A stretch of DNA of 41,648 bases from positions 1 to 41,648 of the forward strand of contig CACYGL010000005.1 of NCBI GenBank assembly GCA_902773995.1, given 5' to 3'. This DNA is from an uncultured Coriobacteriaceae bacterium. Its GTDB lineage: Bacteria; Actinomycetota; Coriobacteriia; Coriobacteriales; Atopobiaceae. The translations under genes were made by a program, and so were the position numbers. The notes beneath the pieces were generated by a model that was given only the letters and a program-made list of their open reading frames with translations, ran no database searches and was not told the origin of the DNA. This document shows positions 16,415 to 25,482 of the stretch, in pieces; the stretch's first letter is position 1, and each line of letters begins with the position of its first letter.

Positions 16415-17074
16415 CTAGGCAAAGGCGCGACGAAGCGCTCCGCGAGCCTTCTCGCTCGCAAAGGCAAGGATGTTGTCGCCCTCGCAGAGGCCGGTATCCC
16501 CCTTGGGAATGATAGTGTCACCGGCGCGGTCGATTGCGATAATCACAGTCTCGTCGGGGAGCTGCAGCTCGCTCACGCGCTTGCCGTCTGCGCTGGAACC
16601 TGGGCGAATCTCGATCTGCACGAGCGCGTGGTTGTCCTTGCCCAGGCGCATGATCGTGAACACGTCCTCCATATCGAGCCCCTCTTGAACGGAGCGCGCA
16701 AGGAGGTCTGCCTGGTTGATGCCCACATCGACACCCATGGACTCGTTGAACATCCACGCGTTCTTGGGGTTGTTAACGCGCGCAACAACGCGAGGGACCT
16801 GGTACTCGACCTTCGAGAGGGTCGAGACAACAAGATTGGCCTCGTCGCTTCCCGTTGCGGCAATGACCACGTCGGCATTAAGGATGCCAGCCTTCTCGAG
16901 AATCTCGGGGCTCGTCCCGTTCCCGCAGATGATGTCCAGGTCGGGCAGGGCGGCACGGAACTTCTGGACAGCCGCCTTTCTGCTCTCAATGACGGTGACA
17001 GAGGAACCGTCGTCCTTGAGGATGGGCGCAAGGTAGGCCCCCGTCTTACCACCGCCCACAATGATGATCTGCAT
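16415..17074 (-). CDS. trkA: TrkA/KtrA-type RCK regulator of K+ transport (copy 1)
   Basis: 219 residues: RCK_N Rossmann domain (IIIVGGGKTGAYLA, acidic strand end VIES) and RCK_C domain from about residue 135. Such proteins form the cytoplasmic gating ring of Trk/Ktr channels and bind NAD(H) or nucleotides. No TrkH/KtrB membrane subunit is in the window. It is 11 bp downstream of a second TrkA gene and behind a P-type ATPase gene, so all three are probably one operon. Confidence 0.9.
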   Translation of the reverse strand: MQIIIVGGGKTGAYLAPILKDDGSSVTVIESRKAAVQKFRAALPDLDIICGNGTSPEILEKAGILNADVVIAATGSDEANLVVSTLSKVEYQVPRVVARVNNPKNAWMFNESMGVDVGINQADLLARSVQEGLDMEDVFTIMRLGKDNHALVQIEIRPGSSADGKRVSELQLPDETVIIAIDRAGDTIIPKGDTGLCEGDNILAFASEKARGALRRAFA

Positions 17075-17085
17075 GAGAAATCCCC

Positions 17086-17739
17086 CTACTCCGTCTTGCC
17101 CAGAATATGAGCGAACTTCTCCAAGGAGCTGCTCGCCACTGCCGCATACACCACGTCACCGTGGCCCAACAGGGTCCCAGACGTTGGAATGAAGGTCTGG
17201 TTGTTGTGAGAAAGCGCGATGACCTTGATCTCGCCGACTACCGTAATCTCCTTGACTGGCCGATTCTCCAGCAGGGACGGCACGTCGGCACGCACGATCT
17301 GTACCGCGCCCGTACCCAACTCGAAGACGGAGTCCTGCTGGTGATAGGTGAGGAGTTCGCAAGCCCTGCGCACGCCCCAGTCGGTTGTCGAGATGGTCTG
17401 GATGCCCAGCCTACGATACGTCTCGGCCTTGGTCACGTCGTACATTCGGGCAATGACGCGTGGCACCCTGTAGGAGTCGCGGGCGATGCGCGCAATCACG
17501 ATGTTCGCCTCGTCCGAGGTGGTGCAGGAAATGACCGCCTCAGCGCGGTCGATGCCGGCCTTCGCGAGGACGTCACGGTCGAAGCCAACGCCTGCGAGCT
17601 TGCGGCCGGTGTATCCCTCGCCGAGTTCCTCGAGGCGCTCGGGGTTCTGGTCGATGGCGCACACGTTGTGCCCCTGGCGATCGAGCTTCCTCGCGAGCCC
17701 TATGCCCATGCGTCCGAGTCCAACGATGATAACGTTCAT
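17086..17739 (-). CDS. trkA: TrkA/KtrA-type RCK regulator of K+ transport (copy 2)
   Basis: 217 residues with RCK_N (VIIVGLGRMGIGLARKL, VCAIDQNPE) and RCK_C domains. It differs clearly from copy 1; the two may form a hetero-oligomeric gating ring or serve different channels. The start lies 6 bp after the stop of the P-type ATPase gene, indicating translational coupling. Confidence 0.9.
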   Translation of the reverse strand: MNVIIVGLGRMGIGLARKLDRQGHNVCAIDQNPERLEELGEGYTGRKLAGVGFDRDVLAKAGIDRAEAVISCTTSDEANIVIARIARDSYRVPRVIARMYDVTKAETYRRLGIQTISTTDWGVRRACELLTYHQQDSVFELGTGAVQIVRADVPSLLENRPVKEITVVGEIKVIALSHNNQTFIPTSGTLLGHGDVVYAAVASSSLEKFAHILGKTE

Positions 17740-17745
17740 GACGTC

Positions 17746-20610
17746 CTACCTTTCACTCTGGGTGTCCATGCGGACGCCGTTGCGATCATAGTGGCCATGC
17801 CTGCGAACCATGGCCTTCCTCGCCTCTTCGAGCGCAATCACCACGGGGGGCAGAAGCACGAGGTAGAGGTAGTCCCATGCGGTGAGCGGGCAGGTGTGGA
17901 AGACGTCCTGGAACGGCGGGAACAGGGTGATGAACACGATGAGCGCCACTTCGAACAGTATTCCCTTATTGACCTGCCTGTTCGAGAACAGACCCACCGA
18001 GAAGACCGATGCAAGTTCCGTGCGGCAGTTCATGACCTCGCCAATCTGCGAGAACACGATGGCGGCGAGCGCCATGGTGGTGGCCCTCACGTACGTGGGG
18101 TCGAGGTCCGTGCCAACGCCGAACATCAAGGCGCCAGGACGCCAGCCCGCCGCCCATTGGGCGAAGAAGAACGCGCCAAGCGAGGAGATGGCGCCGAGAA
18201 TGCCGTACCACAGGAACGCCTTGCGCATGACCTTCCCAGTGAGCAGGGGCTCGGAGGGGTCTCGCGGAGGACGGTTCATGACGTCCTTCTCCGGGGGCTC
18301 GGAGCCCAGGCCGAGGGCAGGGAACATGTCGGTGCCCAGGTCGATGGTGAGAATCTGCATCGTGGTGAGCGGAAGGGGCACGGCACCGCCAGAGAACAGG
18401 TAGACAGCGGAGGGGACAGCCTCGGGCACGTTGGAGTTGAGGATGTAGAGCATGAACTTCCTGATGTTCGCGTAGACGGCCCTGCCCTCCTCGACCGCAC
18501 TCACGATGGAGGCGAAGTTGTCGTCCGTGAGAATCATGTCGGCAGCTTCCTTGGCGACGTCAGTACCTGTAACACCCATGGCAACGCCGATATCGGCCTT
18601 CTTGAGCGCGGGGGAATCGTTGACGCCGTCACCCGTCACTGCGACGACCTCGCCCATTGCCTGGAGGTTCTCAACAACGCGGAGCTTCTGCTCAGGAGCC
18701 ATGCGAGAGAAGACAACCTCGCCCTCGAGGGCCTTGCGCAGCTCTTCGTCCGAGGTCTTCTCGAGCTCAGGGCCGGAGAACACCTTGGGGTGAGCGCTCT
18801 TCACGATGCCGATTTTCCTGGCGATGGAGACTGCAGTCAGACCGTAGTCGCCAGTAATCATGATGACGCGGATGCCAGCGCGACGACATTCGGCGACTGC
18901 AGCGGCAACCTCGGGACGCGGGGGATCCTGCATTACCTCGAGGCCAACGAAGGTCAGGTCATGTTCGATGACGTCGGGGGTGTACTCGCTCACAGAGGTG
19001 GGGACGCCCTTCTCGTCACGATGAATCGGTCGATAGGCAACCGCAAGCACGCGCAGGCCGTCCTCCGCATACCCGTCGTTGGCGTGCATGATCTTCTCGC
19101 GCAGGGAGTCGGTCATCTCCATGACCTCGCCGTTCACGCGAACCTTCGTCGAAAGACGCACCACCTCGTTGGGGGCGCCCTTCACGAACGCCACACGGGT
19201 AGCCCCGTCGATGGGACGCTCAAGCTGGTGGATAGTGGACATGCGCTTGCGACGGCTCTCGAAGGGAAGCTCGCGCACGCGGGGAATGTGGCGCTCCACC
19301 TCCGAGAGGTCAAGACCCGCCTTCTGGGCCGAGACAAGCAGGCACGCCTCGGTTGGGTCCCCAAGCACCGTATAACGGCCGCCCTCCTTCTCGGGGGCAA
19401 GCAGACGAGCGTTCGAGCACAACGCGCCAACAACGAGAAGCAGGCGGAGGTCATCGTCGTCTGCGGCCGAGAAGCTGCGCCCGCCAGCGCGAATCTCTCC
19501 CTTGGGCGCATAGCCGACCCCCGTGACCTCGTATTCGCGGGAGGGCGTCCACAGGTGGTTCACGGTCATCTCGTTCTGGGTGAGCGTGCCCGTCTTGTCG
19601 GTGCAGATGACGCTCGTCGAGCCCAGGGCCTCGACCGAGGAAAGCGACTTGACGAGGGCGTTGCGCTTGCTCATGCGCTGAACGGCCATTGCAAGCGAAA
19701 GCGTGACCGTGGGAAGCAGGCCCTCGGGTATGAAGGCAACCACCATCCCAAGCGCAAATATGAAGGACGCAGCGATGCTGTTGTGAACGAACGCCACGTC
19801 AAGCACGAGAAAGACGATGCCCATGAACAGGGCAAAGACGGTGATCTGCTTGGTAAGGTGATCAAGCTGCTTCTGGAGGGGGCTCTGCTTCTCGCCCATG
19901 TTCTGGGTGAGGCTCGCGATCTTGCCAAACTCGGTCGACATGCCGATCTGTGTCACGACCACGCGGCCATTGCCCTCAGAGACGGAGGTCCCCTCAAACA
20001 CGAGGTTGGGGGTCTCGGATGTCGTAAGGTCCTCGTCGAGCACCGCATCGGAGGTCTTGCGCACGGGGTTGGACTCGCCCGTGAGCGTCGACTGGTCTAC
20101 CTGTAGGTCGCTCGCGCGAACAACGCGGCCGTCTGCAGAGATCTTGTCGCCCTCCTCGAGGAGCATCACGTCACCAGGGACGAGGTCCTCCGCAAGGATC
20201 TTCTGCTCGTGACCGTCACGAATGACATTCACGAACGAAGGAAGCATCTTCTTGAGCGCTTCGGTCGCCTTGTCTGCCTGGTGCTCCTGCCAGTAGCTGA
20301 AGCACCCGTTGATGACATTCACCAACCAAACTGCCACACCAAGCTCGGGCATACCGGCAATGAAGGCAATGATGCCGGCGACCCAGAGCAGTATGGCCAT
20401 AAGGTGCGTGAAGTTTGAGAGAAAAACGACAACCTGGGACTTCTTCCTGGTTGCCTGAATGGTGTTCTTCCCGTACTTGGCTTGGCGGCTTGCTGCCTCG
20501 TTGGACGCGAGACCAGCCGAAGCCGTTCCCATCGCAGAGAAGACCTTGTCAGGCGTGAGCTTCGCTATCTCCTCGATTGGAGAGGACGAAACCTGCTTGG
20601 TAGCTTCCAC
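17746..20610 (-). CDS. P-type cation-transporting ATPase, Na+/K+-ATPase-like (IIC-like)
   Basis: 954 residues from a GTG at 20610 preceded by AAAGGAGG; the longer upstream reading lacks similarity. Visible in order: cation ATPase N-domain, TGES at 177-180, PEGLLPTVTLSLAMAVQRM from 295, phosphorylated Asp338 in CTDKTGTLTQNEM, KGAP near 477, TGDGVNDSP from 659, then a C-terminal membrane domain. PEGLLPTVT, VKSLSSVEALGSTS and DLGTDMFPALGLGSEPPEKD resemble animal Na+/K+-ATPase alpha subunits more than SERCA-type pumps. No beta subunit gene is present. It probably exports Na+ or exchanges monovalent cations, given two TrkA genes downstream and a KdpDE-like system upstream; ion specificity is inferred. 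Confidence 0.9.
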   Translation of the reverse strand: MEATKQVSSSPIEEIAKLTPDKVFSAMGTASAGLASNEAASRQAKYGKNTIQATRKKSQVVVFLSNFTHLMAILLWVAGIIAFIAGMPELGVAVWLVNVINGCFSYWQEHQADKATEALKKMLPSFVNVIRDGHEQKILAEDLVPGDVMLLEEGDKISADGRVVRASDLQVDQSTLTGESNPVRKTSDAVLDEDLTTSETPNLVFEGTSVSEGNGRVVVTQIGMSTEFGKIASLTQNMGEKQSPLQKQLDHLTKQITVFALFMGIVFLVLDVAFVHNSIAASFIFALGMVVAFIPEGLLPTVTLSLAMAVQRMSKRNALVKSLSSVEALGSTSVICTDKTGTLTQNEMTVNHLWTPSREYEVTGVGYAPKGEIRAGGRSFSAADDDDLRLLLVVGALCSNARLLAPEKEGGRYTVLGDPTEACLLVSAQKAGLDLSEVERHIPRVRELPFESRRKRMSTIHQLERPIDGATRVAFVKGAPNEVVRLSTKVRVNGEVMEMTDSLREKIMHANDGYAEDGLRVLAVAYRPIHRDEKGVPTSVSEYTPDVIEHDLTFVGLEVMQDPPRPEVAAAVAECRRAGIRVIMITGDYGLTAVSIARKIGIVKSAHPKVFSGPELEKTSDEELRKALEGEVVFSRMAPEQKLRVVENLQAMGEVVAVTGDGVNDSPALKKADIGVAMGVTGTDVAKEAADMILTDDNFASIVSAVEEGRAVYANIRKFMLYILNSNVPEAVPSAVYLFSGGAVPLPLTTMQILTIDLGTDMFPALGLGSEPPEKDVMNRPPRDPSEPLLTGKVMRKAFLWYGILGAISSLGAFFFAQWAAGWRPGALMFGVGTDLDPTYVRATTMALAAIVFSQIGEVMNCRTELASVFSVGLFSNRQVNKGILFEVALIVFITLFPPFQDVFHTCPLTAWDYLYLVLLPPVVIALEEARKAMVRRHGHYDRNGVRMDTQSER

Positions 20611-20894
20611 GAAGGCCCTCCTTTCAACTAGGTGCACGCCACCCCGACATGGGCGGCGTGCATGGCATCGACGATGACGCCGACGCAAAGGAAAGCCTAT
20701 CCATGGCGGCACATCCCGACACCAAGTTTGAGAGCGCGGCCGAATTCAGCATACCTGCAGCATAAAAAACTAATGAGTCAATGATAAAGATGCCATTAAA
20801 GCCGCAGGTAATAGTATATGTGATCTATTTTGTTATTCCTTATTGCGTGAGAGCCAGTCCGGAAACGCTATTACCCATCCCAAGCCTCTTTGGG
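20611..20894. promoter_or_regulatory. AT-rich promoter region of the P-type ATPase operon
   Basis: This 284-bp gap lies between the response regulator stop and the ATPase start. It contains an AT-rich block (about 20750-20850) unlike the surrounding high-GC DNA, suited to a promoter and KdpE-type binding. I could not fix -35/-10 boxes with confidence. Confidence 0.4.
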
Positions 20895-21650
20895 CTAGAC
20901 GTCGCGCGTGGCGCCCTCACCCTGGCCCATGCCAACCATGCGGTAGCCAACGCCAACATGCGTCTGGATGTAGCGAGGACGGGCGGTGTCGGCCTCGATC
21001 TTCTTGCGGAGAGACCCCATGTACACCCGAAGCGAGGCAAGGTCGCCCCCTTGGCCATCTCCCCACACCTCGTGGAGGATGTAGTCGTGGGTGAGGACCT
21101 TCCCGACGTTGTGCGAGAGGAGGCAGAGGAGCTTGTACTCGATGGGGGTGAGATGCACCTCATTGCCAGCCAGAGTCACGATTCCCGCGTCGTAGTCGAT
21201 GCGAAGGTCGCCGTCTTCGAAGACAGACGGGCTGGGGGTGGCCTCAGCAGCGGCTGCCCCCGCATAGCTCAGCCGACGCAGAGCGCTGCGAATTCGGGCG
21301 AGAAGCTCCCCCACCGAGAAGGGCTTTGTCACATAGTCGTCGGCACCGGCGTCCAGGGCGTCGATCTTGTCGGCATCTTCCGCTCTGGCGCTCACGACGA
21401 TGATGGGCATCTGCGACCACCCGCGTATTGAGCGCACGACCTCCACGCCATCGATGTCGGGAAGTCCAAGGTCAAGGAGAACCAGATCTGGGTTGTCCGT
21501 TGCTGCCCGCGCTATTGCCTCGCGACCGGTGACGGCAACGACACGCGCGTAACCATATGAGTCCAGAGCAGTCACGATGAGGTTGCGCACTGCTGCGTCG
21601 TCCTCGACTACGAGTATTCTGGGCTGGCCATTGGCAGTTGTCACCGGCAT
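20895..21650 (-). CDS. kdpE: KdpE-like OmpR-family response regulator
   Basis: 251 residues. Receiver domain with phosphoacceptor Asp60 in DLVLLDLGLPD and the lysine of TKPFSVGELLARI; OmpR-type winged helix with the KdpE-like end SLRVYMGSLRKKIEADTARPRYIQTHVGVGYRM. The start at 21650 follows GGAGGGGA and overlaps the end of the kinase gene by 10 bp. It probably controls the adjacent P-type ATPase and TrkA genes in response to K+ or ionic stress. Confidence 0.9.
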   Translation of the reverse strand: MPVTTANGQPRILVVEDDAAVRNLIVTALDSYGYARVVAVTGREAIARAATDNPDLVLLDLGLPDIDGVEVVRSIRGWSQMPIIVVSARAEDADKIDALDAGADDYVTKPFSVGELLARIRSALRRLSYAGAAAAEATPSPSVFEDGDLRIDYDAGIVTLAGNEVHLTPIEYKLLCLLSHNVGKVLTHDYILHEVWGDGQGGDLASLRVYMGSLRKKIEADTARPRYIQTHVGVGYRMVGMGQGEGATRDV

Positions 21651-23239
21651 TCCCCTCCAGACGGGTCCCGCGCGGGTAGCGTAAAGGTGAACACGCACCC
21701 ATGCGGCCTAGCGGAATCAAGGCGAATCGAGCCACCATGAGCCTCAACTATAGACTTGCAAAGCGAAAGTCCAAGGCCGAAGCTCCTACGACCATCGGCG
21801 AGACCATGGCCCACAGTATAGAAGGTATCGAAGACCCCATCACGATCCCCAGGTGGTATCCCCGGACCATCGTCCGATACGCTGGTCTTCACCCAGCCGC
21901 TGTCTCTCCGCAGGGCAATCGTGATGTGCGAGCCAGCCGGCGTGTACTTTACCGCATTGTTCATCAGATTTACTATCACCTGCACCATGAGACGCGCGTC
22001 CACGTCTACCAGGCAGTCGCCATCCGAAGGCTCAACGACGAGCGAATGCTCCGAGACGTGCCTGTCCACGTGGCGAAGTGCCTCCTCGATTACGTCATCC
22101 ATGAGCTCGAGGCTGGTATTAAGACGCATCCCCCCATTCTCTAGGCGGGTGATCGCCAGGAGGTTCTCCACGGTTTCACTGAGCCAGGCTGCATCAGACC
22201 GCACGCCCTCGAGGAGATGACGGGACTCAGTGACATCGAGAGATCCATCCCTGTCGAGAAGAATGTCGGCGCTACCGATGATCGAGGTCAGAGGCGTCCT
22301 CAAGTCATGCGAAATGGAGCGGAGGAGATTGGCACGGAGCCGTTCCTTCTCCGCGCTCATTTGCGCCTCCTCGCGTTCCCTAAGCGCTCGAATACGACCC
22401 AGTGCGAGTGTCGCCTCACCAATGACGGCCGAGGCGACACTTCTCTCGTTGGGTTCGAGGGGTCGGTCGCCCATGAGGATGCCCATGACGCCCTCAGGCG
22501 GTCGCTTGTCCCCTACGGGCAAGTAGAGTCCGGAGGCAGAGGAGAAGCGGGGCGTGCCCTCTCCCGCAGGCTCACCATTCTCGAAGGCGCGCATCGCAAC
22601 CGAGGGTTCGGTTAGCACATCAAGACCCCAGGCCGGGCTCTCCCCAGCAGGGGTGAAGCTCCGTCGAGGCTCGACCCTCTCGCCTGTTGACTCATACCAG
22701 ACCACATCCCGGTCGAGGAGCTTAGCGAGCTGGGCTCCTGTCGCCTCGAGAACCTCCGTGGGGCCCTCGAGCCCCTGGAGCATGTGATCGGTCTCGAGGA
22801 GCACTCTCAGGAGCCTTGAGGTCTCCTGCTCTCCTCGAATCCGCTGACGCAGCTCTACGGAAAGCTCGCTCGAGACGAACGCGACTATGCACATAACGAT
22901 GAACTCTCCGGGATACTGGCTGCCCCATGCCGCAAAGGAGAGTCGCGGTGACGTGAAGAAGTAATTAAACGCGAGTACCGAGAGGGCAGTAGAAATCACG
23001 CTGAGGAGGCGGCTGTTTGTGAAGAACGCAACTAGCTGTACGGAGAGTACGTAGACCACAACGATTGACGCAGCACCCATCCCGAGGGAATCAAACCCCA
23101 TGCCCACGGCCGTCGCGACCACAAGGAGCCCAACCATCACGATGGCGTCGACAAGGCGGCGGGTACCTCGAGACAGCCTTCCGCGGAACTCGACAATCGA
23201 CGAGAGGCGCCCGAATCGGGCGACAGATTCGCTCCTCAT
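21641..23239 (-). CDS. kdpD: KdpD-like sensor histidine kinase lacking the KdpD N-terminal sensor
   Basis: 532 residues. Four hydrophobic segments between about 30 and 125 correspond to the DUF4118 membrane domain of KdpD, followed by a GAF-like domain (about 160-280), the HisKA box with His311 in SISHDLRTPLTS, and an ATPase domain with NLMNNAVKYTPAG, DDGPGIP and GLGLSLCKSIVEAHGG. The KdpD and universal-stress-type cytoplasmic domains found at the N-terminus of E. coli KdpD (894 residues) are absent. The gene is 12 bp downstream of the GNAT gene region. Confidence 0.88.
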   Translation of the reverse strand: MRSESVARFGRLSSIVEFRGRLSRGTRRLVDAIVMVGLLVVATAVGMGFDSLGMGAASIVVVYVLSVQLVAFFTNSRLLSVISTALSVLAFNYFFTSPRLSFAAWGSQYPGEFIVMCIVAFVSSELSVELRQRIRGEQETSRLLRVLLETDHMLQGLEGPTEVLEATGAQLAKLLDRDVVWYESTGERVEPRRSFTPAGESPAWGLDVLTEPSVAMRAFENGEPAGEGTPRFSSASGLYLPVGDKRPPEGVMGILMGDRPLEPNERSVASAVIGEATLALGRIRALREREEAQMSAEKERLRANLLRSISHDLRTPLTSIIGSADILLDRDGSLDVTESRHLLEGVRSDAAWLSETVENLLAITRLENGGMRLNTSLELMDDVIEEALRHVDRHVSEHSLVVEPSDGDCLVDVDARLMVQVIVNLMNNAVKYTPAGSHITIALRRDSGWVKTSVSDDGPGIPPGDRDGVFDTFYTVGHGLADGRRSFGLGLSLCKSIVEAHGGSIRLDSARPHGCVFTFTLPARDPSGGECR

Positions 23240-23251
23240 CGCTCTGGCCCC

Positions 23252-23752
23252 CTATGCCTTGGGACCGCAGTATACGTAAGCCAAGCGCTCATCGCCGTTG
23301 CGCCCAAGCTTGATGATGCCGCAGTACGCAAAGCCCCTGCTGGCGAGAAGGTCCTGCATGGGCTTGTTGTCGCGATGGGTGTCTACGCGCAGGTTGCGCC
23401 CGTGCTCCAGCGCCCAGTCGAGCATGGCACCGCCAACCCCCTGGCCCTGCCGCAGAACCGCAAAGCGATGCACCAGGTCATACGGCTCGTCGTTTGGCCA
23501 GGCGCCCTCGTAGATGCGGGCGTAGTCGGGCTCTGGCCCTGGGAGGAACGCGAAGCAGCCAAGCACCTCGTCATTCTCGTCCACGCAGACGCGCAGAGCG
23601 CCCGTGGCAATGTCTTGCTCCACCAGCTCACGCGGCGGAAAGCCATCACCCCACTGGTTGGGGTTCCCCGACTCGCGCATGAACGCGCGAGCGCTCTCAT
23701 AGACCGCAAGAGCGCCGTCAAGGTCTGCTGGCGTTGCTGGACGGATATGCAT
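23252..23752 (-). CDS. GNAT-family N-acetyltransferase
   Basis: 166 residues starting MHIRPATPADLDGALAVYESA with GGTGGAGAG upstream. The acetyl-CoA binding segment is HRFAVLRQGQGVGGAMLDWAL (Q/R-x-x-G-x-G type), followed by LRVDTHRDNKPMQDLLASRGF, typical of acetyltransferases of this superfamily. The acceptor is unknown. It lies between the aldolase terminator region and the kinase gene. Confidence 0.88.
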   Translation of the reverse strand: MHIRPATPADLDGALAVYESARAFMRESGNPNQWGDGFPPRELVEQDIATGALRVCVDENDEVLGCFAFLPGPEPDYARIYEGAWPNDEPYDLVHRFAVLRQGQGVGGAMLDWALEHGRNLRVDTHRDNKPMQDLLASRGFAYCGIIKLGRNGDERLAYVYCGPKA

Positions 23753-23779
23753 GGTTGCTCTCCACCTCACATACAGAAT

Positions 23780-23816
23780 GGGCCCCTTGCCCATCAACGA
23801 TACGAGCAAGGGGCCC
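23780..23816. terminator. Perfect 11-bp hairpin between FSA and GNAT genes
   Basis: GGGCCCCTTGC (23780-23790) and GCAAGGGGCCC (23806-23816) pair perfectly. With the palindrome at 23836-23866 it separates the aldolase gene from the acetyltransferase gene. T runs are short. Confidence 0.6.
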
Positions 23817-23835
23817 AATCATACAGCAGCCCTCT

Positions 23836-23866
23836 ATGAGGCAAAGGGGCTGTCCCTTTGTCTCAT
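23836..23866. repeat. TGAGACAAAGGGA palindrome, copy A
   Basis: Imperfect palindrome ATGAGGCAAAGGGG / TCCCTTTGTCTCAT beginning 3 bp beyond the stop codon of the aldolase gene. It is the most degenerate of the copies (others at 28885-28913, 34078-34110, 34124-34140 and 34144-34172). Confidence 0.75.
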
Positions 23867-23869
23867 GCG

Positions 23870-24538
23870 CTAGTCCATGAACATGGTCCTGCGGCCGAAG
23901 GACGACTCCCAGGCAGCGCCAAACTCCTCAACGGCAATCCCCGTGCCAGGGTGCTTGACCATTGTCCAAACGATGTCGGGAGCAACCGTCACAGACTGCG
24001 CGCCCGCGCAGATCACTTCGTGTACCTGCTCCGTGTTCTTGAAGGACGCGGCGCAGATCTTGGACGCCAGCCCGTTGGCGGCGAGCATGGCAACCAAATC
24101 GGCCACTTGGCCAACGCCGTCCCCGTAGTTGCACATACGGTTGACGTAGGGCGCAAGGTAATCGGCACCGTTCATTGCGGCAAGGAATGCCTGGTCGGCG
24201 CTGTAGATTGCCGTTGCCAGAACATTGAGGCCCTCTGCCTTCGCAGCCTTGATGGCCCGAAGACCCGCCGGCGTGACGGGAATCTTGGCGTAGGCGTTCT
24301 CGCGCAACGCGCAGATCCTGCGAGTCTCCTCGAGGATGCCGTCGAAGTCCGTTGCAATAACCTGGAAGAAGCTCTTCTGGCTAGGAGCAAGGGTCTTGCA
24401 CATCTCGTCGATGACCCGCTCGAGGGTCTTGCCCGAGCGCGTGATAATCGTGGGGTTGGTCGTGACGCCGGCAATGGTCAGCGTCTCGCTCAGCTCCTTG
24501 ACGGCCTGTGCATCAGCGGTATCGAGAAAAAGTTCCAT
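23870..24538 (-). CDS. fsa: Fructose-6-phosphate aldolase-like transaldolase (FSA family)
   Basis: 222 residues, the short transaldolase subclass. The Schiff-base Lys85 in NAYAKIPVTPAGL falls at the same position as in E. coli FsaA (Lys85). ELFLDTADAQAV and GVTTNPTII are family signatures. FSA enzymes cleave fructose 6-phosphate or 1-deoxyfructose 6-phosphate to glyceraldehyde 3-phosphate plus dihydroxyacetone or hydroxyacetone. It follows the activase and glycyl radical enzyme genes, as fsaA is linked to ybiW/ybiY in E. coli, which favours 1-deoxyfructose 6-phosphate as the true substrate. Confidence 0.93.
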   Translation of the reverse strand: MELFLDTADAQAVKELSETLTIAGVTTNPTIITRSGKTLERVIDEMCKTLAPSQKSFFQVIATDFDGILEETRRICALRENAYAKIPVTPAGLRAIKAAKAEGLNVLATAIYSADQAFLAAMNGADYLAPYVNRMCNYGDGVGQVADLVAMLAANGLASKICAASFKNTEQVHEVICAGAQSVTVAPDIVWTMVKHPGTGIAVEEFGAAWESSFGRRTMFMD

Positions 24539-24612
24539 TGTTCATCATCCTTCTGTTGTCGATTCCATCATGTGCCTGGCAATTACTATGCGAGAAGCCT
24601 GCGCAGAAAGCG

Positions 24613-25467
24613 TCACCCCCCGTTTGCCATTGCATGAAGCCCTGCAGACTCGCAGAGACGGATAACCCATTCGATATCGTCTACGGACAGCTGCCGCATG
24701 TCCTTGAGAGCGTAGTTCATTCCCGCTGCATCGTACTTGCCCTTCCCTAGCTGGTGGAACGGAAGCACGTCAACGCGCGTTATGCCAAGCTCGACCAGGT
24801 GCGCCACGTTCTGGGAGACGTTGTCTCGGCTGTCGGTGAAGCTGGGAATTATCGGCATGCGTCCAACCACCTTGGCACCAAGGCCAATAATCCTGCGGAG
24901 GTTCTTGTCACGCACGTCAGGGTCTATGCCCGTAACCTCCATGCTCCGCTCCCTGTCGGCAATCTTGAAGTCGACAAGAAAGAGGTCGCAGCAGGCAACG
25001 AGCTTCCCTGCGTCCGCAAGGGGAACGGCAAGTGTGGTCTCGATTGCCGTGCGCATGCCGCGCTCCTTGCAGCGCTGGAGAAACTCCTCGGCAAACCCCT
25101 GGTACGAGAGGCACTCCCCGCCCGAGAGCGTCACCCCGCCGCCGGACTCCTCATAGAAGACAGCGTCGCGCTGGCACTCCTCAGCAAGTTCCTCTGCACT
25201 GCGCTCAATCCCCAGAAGCTCCTTGGCACCCGTGGGGCACTCGGCGGCGCTCTTAGGGCATGCCTCTGCCGAGAACTCGCCCGCCCTCATGGAGCACCTG
25301 ATGCACAGGCTCCTGTGCCAGACCCCCTGGGGCTTGGGCGAAAGGTTCTCGGGGTTGCAGCACCAGGGGCAACGGAAGGGGCAACCCTTCACAAAGACGA
25401 CCGTGCGAATCCCGCCCCCATCGTGCAGAGAGAAGCGCTGGACGTTGGTGATGGTTGCGGTGGTCAC
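24613..25467 (-). CDS. Glycyl radical enzyme activating enzyme (radical SAM)
   Basis: 284 residues from GTG at 25467, 15 bp after the glycyl radical enzyme stop. Cys29, Cys33 and Cys36 (GCPFRCPWC) bind the SAM-coordinating 4Fe-4S cluster. A cysteine-containing insert (about residues 54-80) represents the ferredoxin-like region of non-PFL activases. GGGVTLSGGE is the conserved SAM-binding stretch. It generates the glycyl radical on the neighbouring enzyme by hydrogen abstraction and works only without oxygen. Confidence 0.93.
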   Translation of the reverse strand: MTTATITNVQRFSLHDGGGIRTVVFVKGCPFRCPWCCNPENLSPKPQGVWHRSLCIRCSMRAGEFSAEACPKSAAECPTGAKELLGIERSAEELAEECQRDAVFYEESGGGVTLSGGECLSYQGFAEEFLQRCKERGMRTAIETTLAVPLADAGKLVACCDLFLVDFKIADRERSMEVTGIDPDVRDKNLRRIIGLGAKVVGRMPIIPSFTDSRDNVSQNVAHLVELGITRVDVLPFHQLGKGKYDAAGMNYALKDMRQLSVDDIEWVIRLCESAGLHAMANGG

Positions 25468-25482
25468 GCTCTGCTCGCCTGC

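Noticed and set aside
17107..20106. 999-codon open frame on the plus strand
   Set aside because: It is antisense to a trkA gene and the P-type ATPase, whose catalytic motifs are intact on the minus strand. Its composition (His/Arg/Gly-rich) is that of a high-GC shadow frame.
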